Program-made: the position numbers and the translations under genes
Shown here: one piece after another, positions 37,097 to 47,201 of the stretch
Layout of the letters: every line of letters starts with the position of its first letter
How positions within the stretch are numbered: position 1 is the first letter of the stretch
Source of the DNA: Przewalskia tangutica
Lineage: Eukaryota > Streptophyta > Magnoliopsida > Solanales > Solanaceae
DNA: 64,000 nt
Direction of reading: 5' to 3'
Assembly: GCA_029844215.1 (NCBI GenBank)
Contig: CM056728.1
Location: forward strand, 91,573,676 to 91,637,675
Notes under the pieces: generated by a model
What the model saw: the letters and a program-made list of their open reading frames with translations, nothing else
Told to the model about the DNA's origin: nothing
Databases searched by the model: none

Positions 37097-37205
37097 GCTG
37101 CCTTCCTGGATATATATATAGATAGTCAAAAGCAGTTACATCTTTTCTCTTTACAAACCGACCCACAAGATATGACTACAGACCTCTAATAGTTTTGACT
37201 AACTA
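37097..37205 (-). repeat. Right piece of the LTR of element X
   Basis: Resembles the part of the TE1 LTR around 4700-4790 (CAGTTACATC, TTTACAAAC, GACTACAGACCTCTAA), but belongs to a different subfamily. It continues the sequence interrupted at 17496 (GCCGATAAG | GCTGCCTTCC). Similarity stops near 37205. Confidence 0.65.
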
Positions 37206-38344
37206 AAAATGACTCAAAAAGCGTATACAAAATACGCCTAATATGCAGGACGAAGGATTGTCAGCACCGCGGTGCTAATATGCAGAACCGTGGTGCAATA
37301 TTTACTGAGAAGCCATAGGATTTTCAGCACCGCGGTGCCAACATGCAGAACTGTGGTGCCATTATTACTGAGAGACTGCAGGAGTTTCGGCACCGCAGCG
37401 TTTATGCGTAATCGCGCGCAGTAAAATCTCGCCCGAACAAGAATTGACTAAGGGCAGATTGGTCCATATGACACGAAATTTGGAACATATTTAAGCCCTA
37501 GGGATTAATGCTATGAAGCAGGTTGGTCATTCTACAACATAGCACAACACAAGACAACAAGGGAGACTACAATTGGAGACTTAGTTCGCATTAATTTTTT
37601 TCTTTCGGTTTTAATTCAGTTTATATATGGATATTGTGTTAGTTCTTAGCGTGACTATGGCTAGGAGCTAAACACTTTATTAGGTCTTTTCTTATGAATC
37701 GCTTGAAACTTCTATTCATGAATTAATGCAGTAGTTTGATTTCTTCTTCACTTGATTAAGATTTAGTCAATAATTGGTATGAATGTTTGATAATTAATTG
37801 ATCACTAATTATCATAATATATATGATTTCGAATCAAGAACCGAGAAGAGAGATTTGAATATGCTGTAATTGACTAGACATAGGTTAAAATCGCGAACGA
37901 CAATATCCCGATACTTGTGTAGCATTATAGGTTACTGTTCTTAATACTCATATGTGGTAAATCCTATCATAGAAATATAGAAGGGTTCTGCACTGGGGTT
38001 GAGTGGTTATATGTTCTAACCGGAATATAAGACAGTTTAGTTAATCGCTATCTTAACGTAGAAGAATAAGTCATTCTAATTGCATTAAGGATTGAATAGA
38101 GTGGATAGTCGAGGATTTTGGAAGCCATAATTCATTCATAACTGATTACAACTTAAATAGTTCAGTAATTCTTGCAATTATTCTAGTAGTAAACCCAACT
38201 CAAATATAGATTTCCAAATAGATAACATAAAATAGATGAACAGTAATTAGAAACCAGTCTCTGAGGAAGATATTTGGTCTTATCAGACTATATTATTTGT
38301 CAATGATGTGTGCGCTTGCGTGAGCATTCGAAATATCGCTAACA
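37206..38344. other. Poorly assigned repeat-derived DNA
   Basis: No coding frame is recognised. 37260-37400 holds a 63-bp direct repeat with a perfect palindrome. 38230-38344 (AGTCTCTGAGGAAGATATTTGG and following) resembles the segment that often precedes the primer site in some plant gypsy elements; the matching primer site is not present because homology to element A starts at about 38345. Middle part: A/T-rich, nothing identified. Confidence 0.4.
37262..37400. repeat. 63-bp direct repeat carrying GCACCGCGGTGC palindromes
   Basis: CAGCACCGCGGTGC occurs at 37262 and 37325 (63 bp apart). GCACCGCGGTGC is a perfect 12-bp palindrome. Each unit also contains a degenerate partner (ACCGTGGTGC or ACTGTGGTGCC), and a third partial unit (GGCACCGCAGCG) follows at about 37389. 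Confidence 0.75.
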
Positions 38345-38600
38345 AAATACCGATTCAAAAATTTGTCTCAGTGTCGAATTATGATGACACTGGGTCATGA
38401 TGATAGAAACTGACACTGGATTATTGGTGTCTGAAACTAAATGTGAGGCTGACGCAGATTTAAAACTTGTCCCAATATCGAATTATGATGACACTATGTT
38501 ATTGGAGAGTGGATCGACGCTCGAGACCGCTTTTGCCCTTTGTTGGGAAGACTGACCCCCCAACAAATTGCCTCAGTTCGCTGTAAGAGAAAATCCACGT
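38345..38600. repeat. CAGTGTC/GACACTG dyad repeats (element A)
   Basis: CAGTGTC at 38369-38375 and GACACTG at 38386-38392 form a 7-bp stem around a GAATTATGAT loop. A degenerate copy lies at about 38468-38500. The same unit occurs near the 3' LTR of TE2 (52774-52797 and 52851-52879), which places this segment at the 3' side of element A. Confidence 0.7.
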
Positions 38601-38837
38601 TGTGCTCATGCATGCTAAAGCTTAAGAAAAATTAGTGCATAATTGTTAAGGCAAAAATTGTAAAGCATGAATATATAAGAAATGCAATTATGAGAGTAGA
38701 GATGTCGTCCCTGTGTAACGTGTTGATGCTGCTGTTGACGGCGTCCTTGTGTTAATGTTATGTTGCAAATGCTGAGATGTCGTTCTTGCACAGACATGCT
38801 GCCACTGCGGATACTGATATGTTGATGACGTTGTCTT

Positions 38838-39365
38838 TGGGACGTGGCGTCGCTTTTGGACATGGTGTCATTTTCATACATGTCGTCGTCTTCGGACATG
38901 GCGTCATTTTCGGACATGGCGTCATTTTCAGACCTAGCGTCGTTTTTGGATATGGCGTCATTTCAGACATGGCGTCGTTTTTCGGACATGGCGTCATTTT
39001 TTGGCATGGCGTCGTTTTCGGATTTGGCGCCGTTTTTTAACCTGACGTCATTTTCGGATTTGGCATCATTTTCGGACCTGTCGTCATTTTCGGGCATGGC
39101 GTCGTTTTCAGATTTGGCGTCATTTTCGGACCTGGCATCATTTTCGGACCTGGCGTCATTTTCGGATATGGCGTTGTTTTCAGATCTGGCATCGTTTTCG
39201 GACCTGACATCGTTTTCGGACATAGCGTCATTTTCGGACCTGGCATCGTTTTCTGTTATGGCGTCGTTTTCAGATCTGGCATCATTGTCGGACCTGGAGT
39301 CATTTTCAGACATGGCATCGTTTTTGGACCTGGTGTCATTTTCAGACATGGCGTTGATGAAGATG
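38838..39365. repeat. 18-bp minisatellite (element A)
   Basis: About 29 units of roughly GGCGTCATTTTCGGACAT, varying between CAT and CCT and between GTCATT and GTCGTT. Because 18 is a multiple of 3, long open frames appear on both strands with six-residue periods (plus strand SDMASF/SDLASF; minus strand SENDAM/SENDAR). I take these as by-products of the repeat rather than genes. Confidence 0.9.
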
Positions 39366-39538
39366 TTATTGACAATGCTGACGAAAGCGTCATTGTGTTG
39401 ATGTTCCTGCTCCGGTGAATTAACGCTCCTGAAAGCTAAGCTTAAGAAATAATTAGTGCATAATTGTTAAAACAAAATATCGAATATATGAAGAATGCAA
39501 CTCTGTGAGTAGAGATGTCGTCCATGTATGATGTGTAG

Positions 39539-39680
39539 GATGCTGCGAATGCTGATGTCGTCTTTGCACAGACTTACTAGATGCTGCGAATGCCGATGTC
39601 GTCTCTGCACGGACTTGCTGGATATTGTGAATGCTGATGTTGTCTCTGCACGAACTTGTTAGATGCTGCGAATACTGGAA
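39539..39680. repeat. 41-bp minisatellite (element A)
   Basis: Three units plus a partial one, beginning GATGCTGCGAATGC and containing GATGTCGTCTCTGCACGGAC. Spacing is 41 bp. A similar phrase (CGTCCTTGCACGGACG) occurs once in TE2 near 54870. Confidence 0.85.
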
Positions 39681-39711
39681 TTGCTGAGATGATGTCCCTT
39701 GTTATTGAGTT

Positions 39712-39866
39712 GCAATGATGTCTTTATTCTGGATGGAATGCGTTTGTGAACCGCCTAGACTGCAATGATGTCTTTGCTCCGGATGTTATGTATTTGTGAA
39801 CCGCATTGAGTCGCAATGATGCATTTTCTCTGGATGTTACGCGTTTGTAGACCGCATGAATTGTAA
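39712..39866. repeat. 50-bp minisatellite (element A)
   Basis: Three diverged units of about 50 bp with the blocks GCAATGATG, CTGGATG and GCGTTTGTGAACCGC. The last block recurs singly in TE2 near 54768 (GCGTTTGTAACCCGC). Confidence 0.8.
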
Positions 39867-40360
39867 TGTGACGATGTGACCGAGCTGATGCGCTGGATTT
39901 TGTTACGGAATTTGAACTTTGATTGTTGCTGCTTTTTTTGCTTAAGATGTTTTTGCTGTTTTATTTTCTGTTTCTGCTAATATGAAGAACATGCGCTCAA
40001 AGAAAACTTGTGAGTTTTGAGGGGGGTGGCGGTCGATTCACGTTGACTTTGCAGTTTTGATTTCTTGATGCTTGCGCGCCTGGCTTATTTGAACCTGTAA
40101 CCCCTGCCTGGTTTCCTGCCTTGACTAGCTACTAATGCAAATATTTATCGCTTGTGACAAAGTGTGTATTTTAATAAGAGTTTTTATCGGCTTGACTAAA
40201 TGAACATCTTATCCAAAATTGTCCTAGTTTTAAACATGTAAGGGCGCTTGGTCTAAAACGAGTCTTGTAAGAGATTGTTTGTCTATCCTACCAAAAGTGT
40301 GTGTTTTGTTAAAACAAGTGGAAAAAAATTCCGATGATGTGACCGAAGTCGATTTAGGTC

Positions 40361-40605
40361 GCCTATGTATCCCAATGAGGGAATCAGGTCATGACGTAGT
40401 TCATTACAAATAAAGGGGTTGTAATATTTTCTAAGATGGGACCGAAGCCGATGTAGACCGCCTACGTATCCCACCAAGGGACTCAGGTCATAACGTAGTT
40501 CAAGTTTACAAAAGGGAATGATATAGTTTTTTTTCTAAGGGTGGGACCGAAGCCGATGTGGTCGCCTACGTATCCCGTCGGGGGAATCAGGTCATAACGT
40601 AGTTC
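40361..40605. repeat. Three CCTACGTATC hairpin motifs (element A)
   Basis: Copies at 40361-40402, 40460-40501 and 40564-40605, about 100 bp apart. Each has an outer pair CTACGT ... ACGTAG and an inner pair (TCCC-AATGA-GGGA, TCCC-ACCAA-GGGA, TCCC...GGGGA), and is preceded by GACCGAAGCCGATGT. Five more copies are in TE2. Confidence 0.8.
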
Positions 40606-41232
40606 CAATTATTTTGATTTAAGCCAAGATCAGAACGACTTCGCCCGGCCCGCATCGTGCCTTATCCCGCACCCTAGTGATACAACATCGAGAAAACCGC
40701 GGAAAATAAAACATGAGTCATGAAACGAGATATAATAATAAACAGCCAACCAAAAACGGTTGCCTTCGATATACATAAAACACGAGCTTTAATCTTTACA
40801 ACCCCGCCACAACAAGACATGCACCTCTAAGATTTACAACGACTATGACGGGACAGGGCCCCGCCATACCCCTGAATGTACAAGAACCTACAACTCAGGG
40901 AACACATACCAAAAGATAAGCCTCCGAAGAAACGGAGCTTCCCAATATGCTGAACTGTGATCCTAAGAGCGGGGATCCACGACCGATGTACCTCTGCAGC
41001 GTGAACGCAGCCTCGGCGAGGTCAAGACAACAGTACCAAGTATGTGAAATCAGAAAATATCAGAATGAAATCATACTAGTCTATATAAAGCAGAGACATG
41101 TATGATAACCAAACTACATTTCACAACATAAAAGCAGTCATATCCATTCAGGGACTCACGCCATCAATTCATCACTCAAATATAACAATGGGTCTCACGC
41201 CCACAACAACAATCATGTTCGCATCACGTTGC

Positions 41233-41510
41233 ATGCCCCCGAGTCTGATCGGTGTAGACATGTCCATGATGCAACAATAATACCAATGCCCCATGGCCAC
41301 ATGCCCCCGGAATTCTACCTCGGTGTAGACACGTCCATGTGACATCAACAATAATATACTGGGTGATCAACCCTGCCGCATGGCCACATGCCCCCGGAAT
41401 TCTACCTCGGTGTAGACATGTCCATGTAACCACAATAACAATATATCGGGTAATCGACCCGACCGCATGGCCGCATGCCGGATTCTGCGTCGGTGTAGAC
41501 ATGTCCATGT
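41233..41510. repeat. 87-bp minisatellite in the LTR at 40630-44148
   Basis: ATGCCCCCG-type unit starts at about 41233, 41301, 41388 and 41475 (the last three 87 bp apart), each containing CGGTGTAGACATGTCCATG. It lies between GGGTCTCACGCCCA and GTGGAATTCTCCATCACCGC, the same flanks that enclose the unrelated 51-bp repeat of the array LTRs. Confidence 0.82.
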
Positions 41511-41668
41511 GACATCAACAACAAGACAAGAATCAAAATGGAAACATACCCGTGGAATTCTCCATCACCGCCAAAGACGCCCAAGTAAGTTCTCAACAGT
41601 CGACCGCCTCTATCGAGACGCCAGAATACGTAAATACCACACTTGCACAACAAAGGCTATCATCACAA

Positions 41669-41762
41669 GCATAGGCAAGTTTCACAGCAACAAGCATAGG
41701 CAAGTTTCACAACAACAAGCATAGGCAAGTTTCACAACAACAAGCATAGGCAAGTTTCACAC
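41669..41762. repeat. 25-bp minisatellite in the LTR at 40630-44148
   Basis: Four copies of GCATAGGCAAGTTTCACA plus AACAACAA, starting at 41669, 41694, 41719 and 41744. The array LTRs have only a single similar place (CAAAGGCTATCATC), so this expansion is specific to this copy. Confidence 0.88.
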
Positions 41763-43466
41763 AACTCAAAGTACTTTCATTTTATGCCAAGGTCCGGGTT
41801 TTTAACCCCAAGGTACTACATACGTTAAGTTCTTTTAAAAGAGATCCATTTCTTTTATAAAAGTCACCCGATACCCGTAGTATTAGAATGACCAACCCAC
41901 CTTCCTTTTCAAAACCAAGTAACAACATTCTTTTCCTAAGTTCCGGTTTGCCTAGTTTGATTACTCAGCTTCTCATTTTCAAATGGTTTCATAGTTCCCA
42001 AACTTAATCACTGATTCCTTTTAGAACAATCGAGTAACATATGTCATATATGTGAGTAGTTTATTCTTGTTTATAACGATCTTATTACAGTGACCGTGAT
42101 CTAGAAAATGTAATATCATTTTGTCTTATCTTAGCTTCTACGGATGGAGGTTTCTACCGGTTTTAATACAACACATCATTATTCAATACATTTTCCTTTT
42201 ATTAACGTTGCATTGGTGCTGTCGATACACATTCGATTCCGAAATCGATGAAACATTATCCCTTTAAAAACCAAGTACTCATTACTCACGAATGAGGTTT
42301 CACACAAACATCCACATTAAAACAAATAAGTTAAGTCTCTTATCTTATAAGATCAAGTCTCTTAACTTCTAACATCAGTAAACCATTTTCACTTACATAA
42401 GGTCGTTATAACTAACTTCCCATAAAGCTATTATAACACCCTATGTTTTAAACCAACCAAATCACTTAGCACATGTACGTCTACCGTACTACATAGTTCA
42501 CAACAATCATGCTAGAAAAGATAGGAAGAGGTTCACATACCTCGCGACGATTTATCGACAATAAGCAAAATGCTCCAAGTACTACAACCTTGCTAGCCCT
42601 TTCCACTCCTCGAGTAGAATACGCTACTCTTAGTACTTTCACCTATAAAGGTCAAAACGTCTATTAACCCCAAAACACAAGTTTCTATCTTTCTATAGAA
42701 AATTCCAAAGACTCTCCCGCAAATCAGAAATCTCTCCTCTATCGAGGCCTGGCTACCAAGCCAACCGTGTGGGTTTACACGCCTACTCGGACGTGTACAA
42801 TTCTACTCGAATACTACACAAGTTCATCGCAATACATCTATGTAAAATACGATTCGATTCGATTTTATTCTTCAGCTTAAGTCAAAAGACATTGTCGAAT
42901 ACTAAGTATAGTTCCATATATAGTATACCTCAACTATATATTCTAACAAACATGTAATTTCCAATTACAATAGAGGGACAAGATAATTACCTCGATAAGC
43001 CCAAAATTATCCAAGTTATAATGTCGGTCCTGAGCAAGGTTTAGCTCCACTCCGTGCGCTCCAAACCACTCCAAACAACTCTTAGAAGTTCTAACCAACT
43101 TCTACTCAAATACTTCAACCAACTATGAAGATTTCCTTAGGGTTTCGGTTTGAGACTAAAAGGACAAAAGGTAGTATTTCCGGACTCTACGTAAAGAGGT
43201 ATCTTTGGAATACTACAAGGTACAAGGCTAAGGTATTTTGGGCATTATAACAATACTAGGGGAGTATTTCTATACCACAACAAGGGTATTATACGAAAAC
43301 AACTAGGCTAGGGGTACCACGGCTAGCACCACAGGGGAAACCTTCTCGGCCAAAGGCCAGGAGGAGGAGGGGAGAGGCTTAGCACGAGAGCTACTAGAGG
43401 GAGGGGAGGGATTTCAAGACTTAGACTAAGTGAGGAGTGAATGAATAAGTCTTCACAAGGGAGGGG

Positions 43467-43475
43467 TATTTATAG
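43467..43475 (-). promoter_or_regulatory. Putative TATA box of the LTR at 40630-44148
   Basis: The minus strand reads CTATAAATA, about 675 bp into the LTR in sense orientation. The matching site in the LTR at 60685 is 61071-61080. Confidence 0.55.
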
Positions 43476-44148
43476 CAAAACCAAAGGCCAACCAATGGCC
43501 AAGATTAAGCCATGTGCAAGGCAAGTGTAAGGCCAAGATCAAGCCAAGTGCACCCTAGCCCCTACTCCTTAAAACCTCACAAATATCTACACAAATATCT
43601 AGCACCCCATGCCTCACGCCAAGAGCGCCCACTTGTCTCCGTTGTGAGGTGACACGCCACCTCCCGTTGGTCCAAAATGTTACGTCTCTCGGAAAAATCC
43701 GCAAAAAACAAAACGACATAGCCGAATTTTCCTTCGCAAGTTACGCTAAACGTTTCGTCGAAAAACGACTCAACCGGTGTTGTGCACAAATGTAAAATCG
43801 CCAAGGGTGCCATGGGGTGACACGTGTCGCCACGATTCGCCGAATATTTCGTCTTCCAAAATATCCAAATTACCGAAATCTCAAAACAAAGCTGCCCCAC
43901 AAAACCAGAATTTCTCCCGTGGGCCCCACGTGACCATTTCCGAAAATAAAATCTCAAAATTCTAATATAATCTATGAAGTCCAAATACCAAATCTGGGAA
44001 TCCAATTCCCATTAACGAACCTTTTTCTTCACAAATAACCGGAAACTTTTCCGTCGAAAACTCACATCTTTCTTTCTTTTCAAAATTTTCTGCCGTACTC
44101 TCGTACGTACGTCCTCACATACATACCCTGCAACTACGGGGTATAACA

Positions 44149-44640
44149 AGTACAAAGTTCTATCGAGCTCCTCAGAGGACCAGGACAGGGGTGAAAGTCC
44201 AATTTTGCATCTCAGATAGTTGGCGTGGTTTTCAGCATCATCATCTTTTGATTCCTGCGCAACACATGCCTTGATAAATGACTCATTCATAGGTTGAACA
44301 ATCTTAGGCAAGGAGTACTTCTTTCCCTTTGGCGATTGGTCGATGATTCAACCCTCTTCCCATTCCAGGCTGGCGTAATAGTCCCTTTCAGACTGCTCTC
44401 TTCATCTTTATTAATCATGTTCACATATGTGTTGTCATGATCGGGAAAGCGGTTAGTGTTTACATCCGAAGAAGCTTCTTTTAGTTGTATGACCCCTTCT
44501 TTTATTAGCTCATCGATTTTGTCCTTGAGTGTATAGCAGTTCCCCGTGTCGTGTCCGATGGCTCCGGAGTGATATACACAACGTTTAGTTTCGTCGTGCC
44601 CTCTGGAAGTAGGTCTGGGGGTATTTCTAGGAATTGGTTG
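44149..44640 (-). pseudogene. Gag C-terminal part with Cys-His knuckle (element A)
   Basis: In broken frames. At 44536-44580 the minus strand encodes CVYHSGAIGHDTGNC, i.e. C-x2-H-x5-H-x4-C followed by YTLKDKIDELI, the form of gag knuckle typical of Ogre/Tat rather than the CCHC of TE1. The frame at 44012-44311 begins in this gag tail and then runs across the LTR junction at 44148, so its last third is LTR sequence and not a real fusion protein. Confidence 0.75.
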
Positions 44641-44894
44641 GGGTATTCATGCGATCTTCAGCCTCTCATATACATGGACTAGATGTTCGGCCAAAGGTGT
44701 ATAAGTTTTGGTTGGCTTTTTTTCGGCATTTATGCGAGGTATGGGTGTTTTTGGCGTACGGTTCGTGACTGCGGTGCGTATAAGGGATTTGGATATGTTG
44801 GTTGGGTATGGTAAATAGGGTATGGGGTAGTGAAATGCTGATAATATGGTTGTGGGTTTTGGGTGTCTTGGGTATAGTAAGAAGGTGGTGGACT

Positions 44895-45686
44895 TTAATA
44901 CATCGGGGACTGGTATGGCCTATGCTCCTGAATGAACATAACAGAGGAAGCTGCATCTCTCTTTCTTTGGGTGGTACCTCCGATTGAATCTGACTGCATT
45001 GCTCTGTTAGTTGCTTGTAGGGCTGCCAGGTTTGTAATCTTTCCCGTTTTGATGCCCTCTTCCATAAAGTCGCCCATTCTTACGGCTTCTGCAAAACTTC
45101 GCCCAATTACACTGATCATTCTCTCATAATACGTTGTTTCTTTTAAGGACTGCACGAACAGGGTGATCATTTCGCTCTTTGCCATTGGAGGTTGGACCTT
45201 TGCCGCTTCTGACCGCCACCTCATGGCGTACTCCCTAAAAGTTTCTGTGGATTTCTTTTCCAGTTTCATCAGATAAAATCTATCTGGGACAGTGTCAATG
45301 TTGAATCTGAATCTATCCATGAAATCCTGCGCCATGACATTCCAATTATTCCACTTTCGAGGGCCTTGGCATGTGTACCAATCCAGTACCTCACCGGTTA
45401 GACTCCTGATGAATAGTTTCAAGATGATTGCTTGGTCCTTTCCAACTCCAATCAATTTGTCACAGTATGACCTTAGATGGCCGCAGGGATTTCCTGTTCC
45501 ATCGAACATGTCAAATTTTGGCACCTTGTACTCCATGGGCAATTCAACGTTGGGGTGCATGCACAAATCTTCATATTCTAACCCTTCATGTCCCTTGTTT
45601 ACCTGAATGCATTTGAATGCCTCTTTCAGGAAACAGATTTCTTTTTCTATATTTTCATCAGCTCTAGATCGGGCTTGTCTCTCCAT
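44895..45686 (-). pseudogene. Gag capsid-like core (element A)
   Basis: 263-residue frame with the retrotransposon gag domain at about residues 60-190: VPKFDMFDGTGNPCGHLRSY, LKLFIRSLTGEVLDWY, MAQDFMDRFRFNIDTVPDR, ESFREYA-like TETFREYAMRW, and SFAEAVRMGDFMEEGIKTG. These phrases are characteristic of Ogre/Tat gag. The frame is open over the whole core, so this is the best-preserved coding piece of element A. It lacks the N terminus and the knuckle, which are in other frames. Confidence 0.9.
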
Positions 45687-46285
45687 TTCCTCGTATTAGT
45701 CTGTCTCTTGAGAAAACACGGGCATAATAGATCGCTGGGTTTTGGCTGTATGTGCCAATGGCCTGTACTGCTGGTTAGGAGTGGCAGTGTGCACCGTATG
45801 CTTGTGCTGGGTGGTTTGGCAATTTGAACTGAGCGGGGTGATATAAGTAGGTGAAGGTTGGGATATGTATGTAGTGAATGAATCATTTTGGAGGTTGGCT
45901 TGCAGATTGATCGAGCGAGGGTTGATTTGGTGCGGGCTAGTAAGTTGCGGCCTTTGTGGGTTTTTTTTTGGGAAAATAGAGGTTGATGAGGTTAAAATGT
46001 TTGTGGTATAGTTGCATCTGTCTTTTGTTTTCGGAGTGGTGCATTTAAGCTAATAGACAAGTTTGTAAGATTTCAGAGCCTCTCCATTTCGGCCTGCATG
46101 GTTTCCATCTGCTGCAATATTTTGGCGAGGTATTGGTCAGTGTCGCTTCTCCTTTCCGAGACCTCTGCCTCGTCTATAGAAACGGAGATGAGTCCCAAGA
46201 CGGTTTGTTCTGATGTCCCTGAATTAGTCATTTTTTGGATGATTGTGCTTTTGCTTTTGTGAAGTAGAGATGTTCTGCCAGTCAA
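45687..46285 (-). pseudogene. Gag N-terminal part (element A)
   Basis: The frame at 46073-46285 begins MTGRTSLLHKSK and contains DQYLAKILQQMETMQAEMERL, a short coiled-coil-like segment often seen at the start of Ogre/Tat gag. It is followed by stop codons. The middle (45690-46070) is the proline-rich spacer in shifting frames. Confidence 0.6.
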
Positions 46286-46289
46286 CGTG

Positions 46290-47180
46290 AATTAACCTTT
46301 GGGGGAATAATCTAGGCAAAAATAATCCTTCTAAAAAATGAAGCAAACAAAGTTAGTATAACATGGATAAAATTGCTTTAGATAGAGTTGCAAGACAAGC
46401 AAATTGCATACAAGCGTGCGCCCTAACATGCATGGGACCTCTCTTATGCAGAGGTGTGCCTAAACACCAGATATGCAAAATTATGATAAACATGTCCAAA
46501 CCATTAGATTGAGATGCTTTGGTTGGGATAAAGCTAAAGTTTATTGAAATAACAAGCCTAAGACTAAATTGTGCTTATAGTCATGTTACAGGAGTCATAA
46601 TACAAATACGAAAAAATGAATTTACGTTTTCCAACTTTGGCATTTCACATCTAGGCTTGGATTCATTTATCATGTTCAAAAAACACACAATATGTTGTTG
46701 GGCCGTTGGGTTGTAAAACCCGTTGACCGATTTGGTGTTTTCCTAGTTGTGGAGACGATACCAAGGATCGACCCACCTAAGATAATGCATGCATGCCTTA
46801 ATATAAAGGGTGGTATAGCTCTATCTTAAGTTTGCTAAGATTTGGCTTACTAGACGCAAGGTTCCCGAGCGGACTACTCGAGCGAGAAGGCTACGTGGCC
46901 ACCGGATGGTCCGGATTCTCCACGCAAGATGCCAACTCTCTTAAATTTGAGTATTTCAAAGAAATTTGTTGGTGCACAAAGAACACCTCGCGTGTAGTGT
47001 GTGATAGTGTGAATTTTGCGTAAGATAGAAAAGATGAGCGGAATTCCAATTTTAGGAAAACAGTCAAAGAAAGTAGCATTTAAAACAATTACAAGCAAAA
47101 CAATTTAAAGGACAAAATTAAATGCAAGCAAATAAATCCAAATAATAAACCTAGATTTGCTCTGGTTAAGAACCTGATTA
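46290..47180 (-). other. 5' leader of element A
   Basis: Non-coding. 46700-47180 is clearly homologous to 57860-58363 of TE2, with blocks such as GGTGGTATAGCTCTATCTTA, CGCAAGGTTCCCGAGCGGAC and AGAAGGCTACGTGGC. It extends from the primer site to gag. The short frames inside are not kept between the two copies. Confidence 0.75.
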
Positions 47181-47198
47181 TCCCCAGTGGAGTCGTCA
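47181..47198 (-). promoter_or_regulatory. Primer-binding site of element A (tRNA-Arg type)
   Basis: The minus strand reads TGACGACTCCACTGGGGA, close to TGGCGACTCCGCTGGGGA, the complement of the 3' end of a plant tRNA-Arg (from memory). It lies three bases from the 5' LTR. Ogre-type elements are known to use tRNA-Arg. Two bases differ here. Confidence 0.8.
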
Positions 47199-47201
47199 TG
47201 C

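Larger units (their letters stand above)
40630..44148 (-). mobile_element. Solo-like gypsy LTR inserted in element A
   Basis: About 3.5 kb. It ends in GGGGTATAACA (sense start TGTTATACCCCGTA). The other end is degenerate (CAGAACGACTTCG in place of TGTCACGACC). It has the GC hairpin at 40847-40865, a minisatellite in the same slot as the other LTRs, the AATTTCCAATTACAATAG and CCTCGATAAGCCC blocks shared with the TE1 LTR, and a TATA box. No internal region is attached on either side, and no clear target duplication is seen (right flank AGTAC). The LTR starting at 60685 belongs to the same family, in the opposite orientation. Confidence 0.82.

Noticed and set aside
38844..39401. 185-residue plus-strand frame of SDMASF-type repeats as a gene
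   Set aside because: It is a reading of the 18-bp minisatellite; the opposite strand is equally open.
44012..44311. 99-residue frame as a small gene
   Set aside because: It crosses the joint between element A gag and the inserted LTR at 44148, so it is an accidental fusion.
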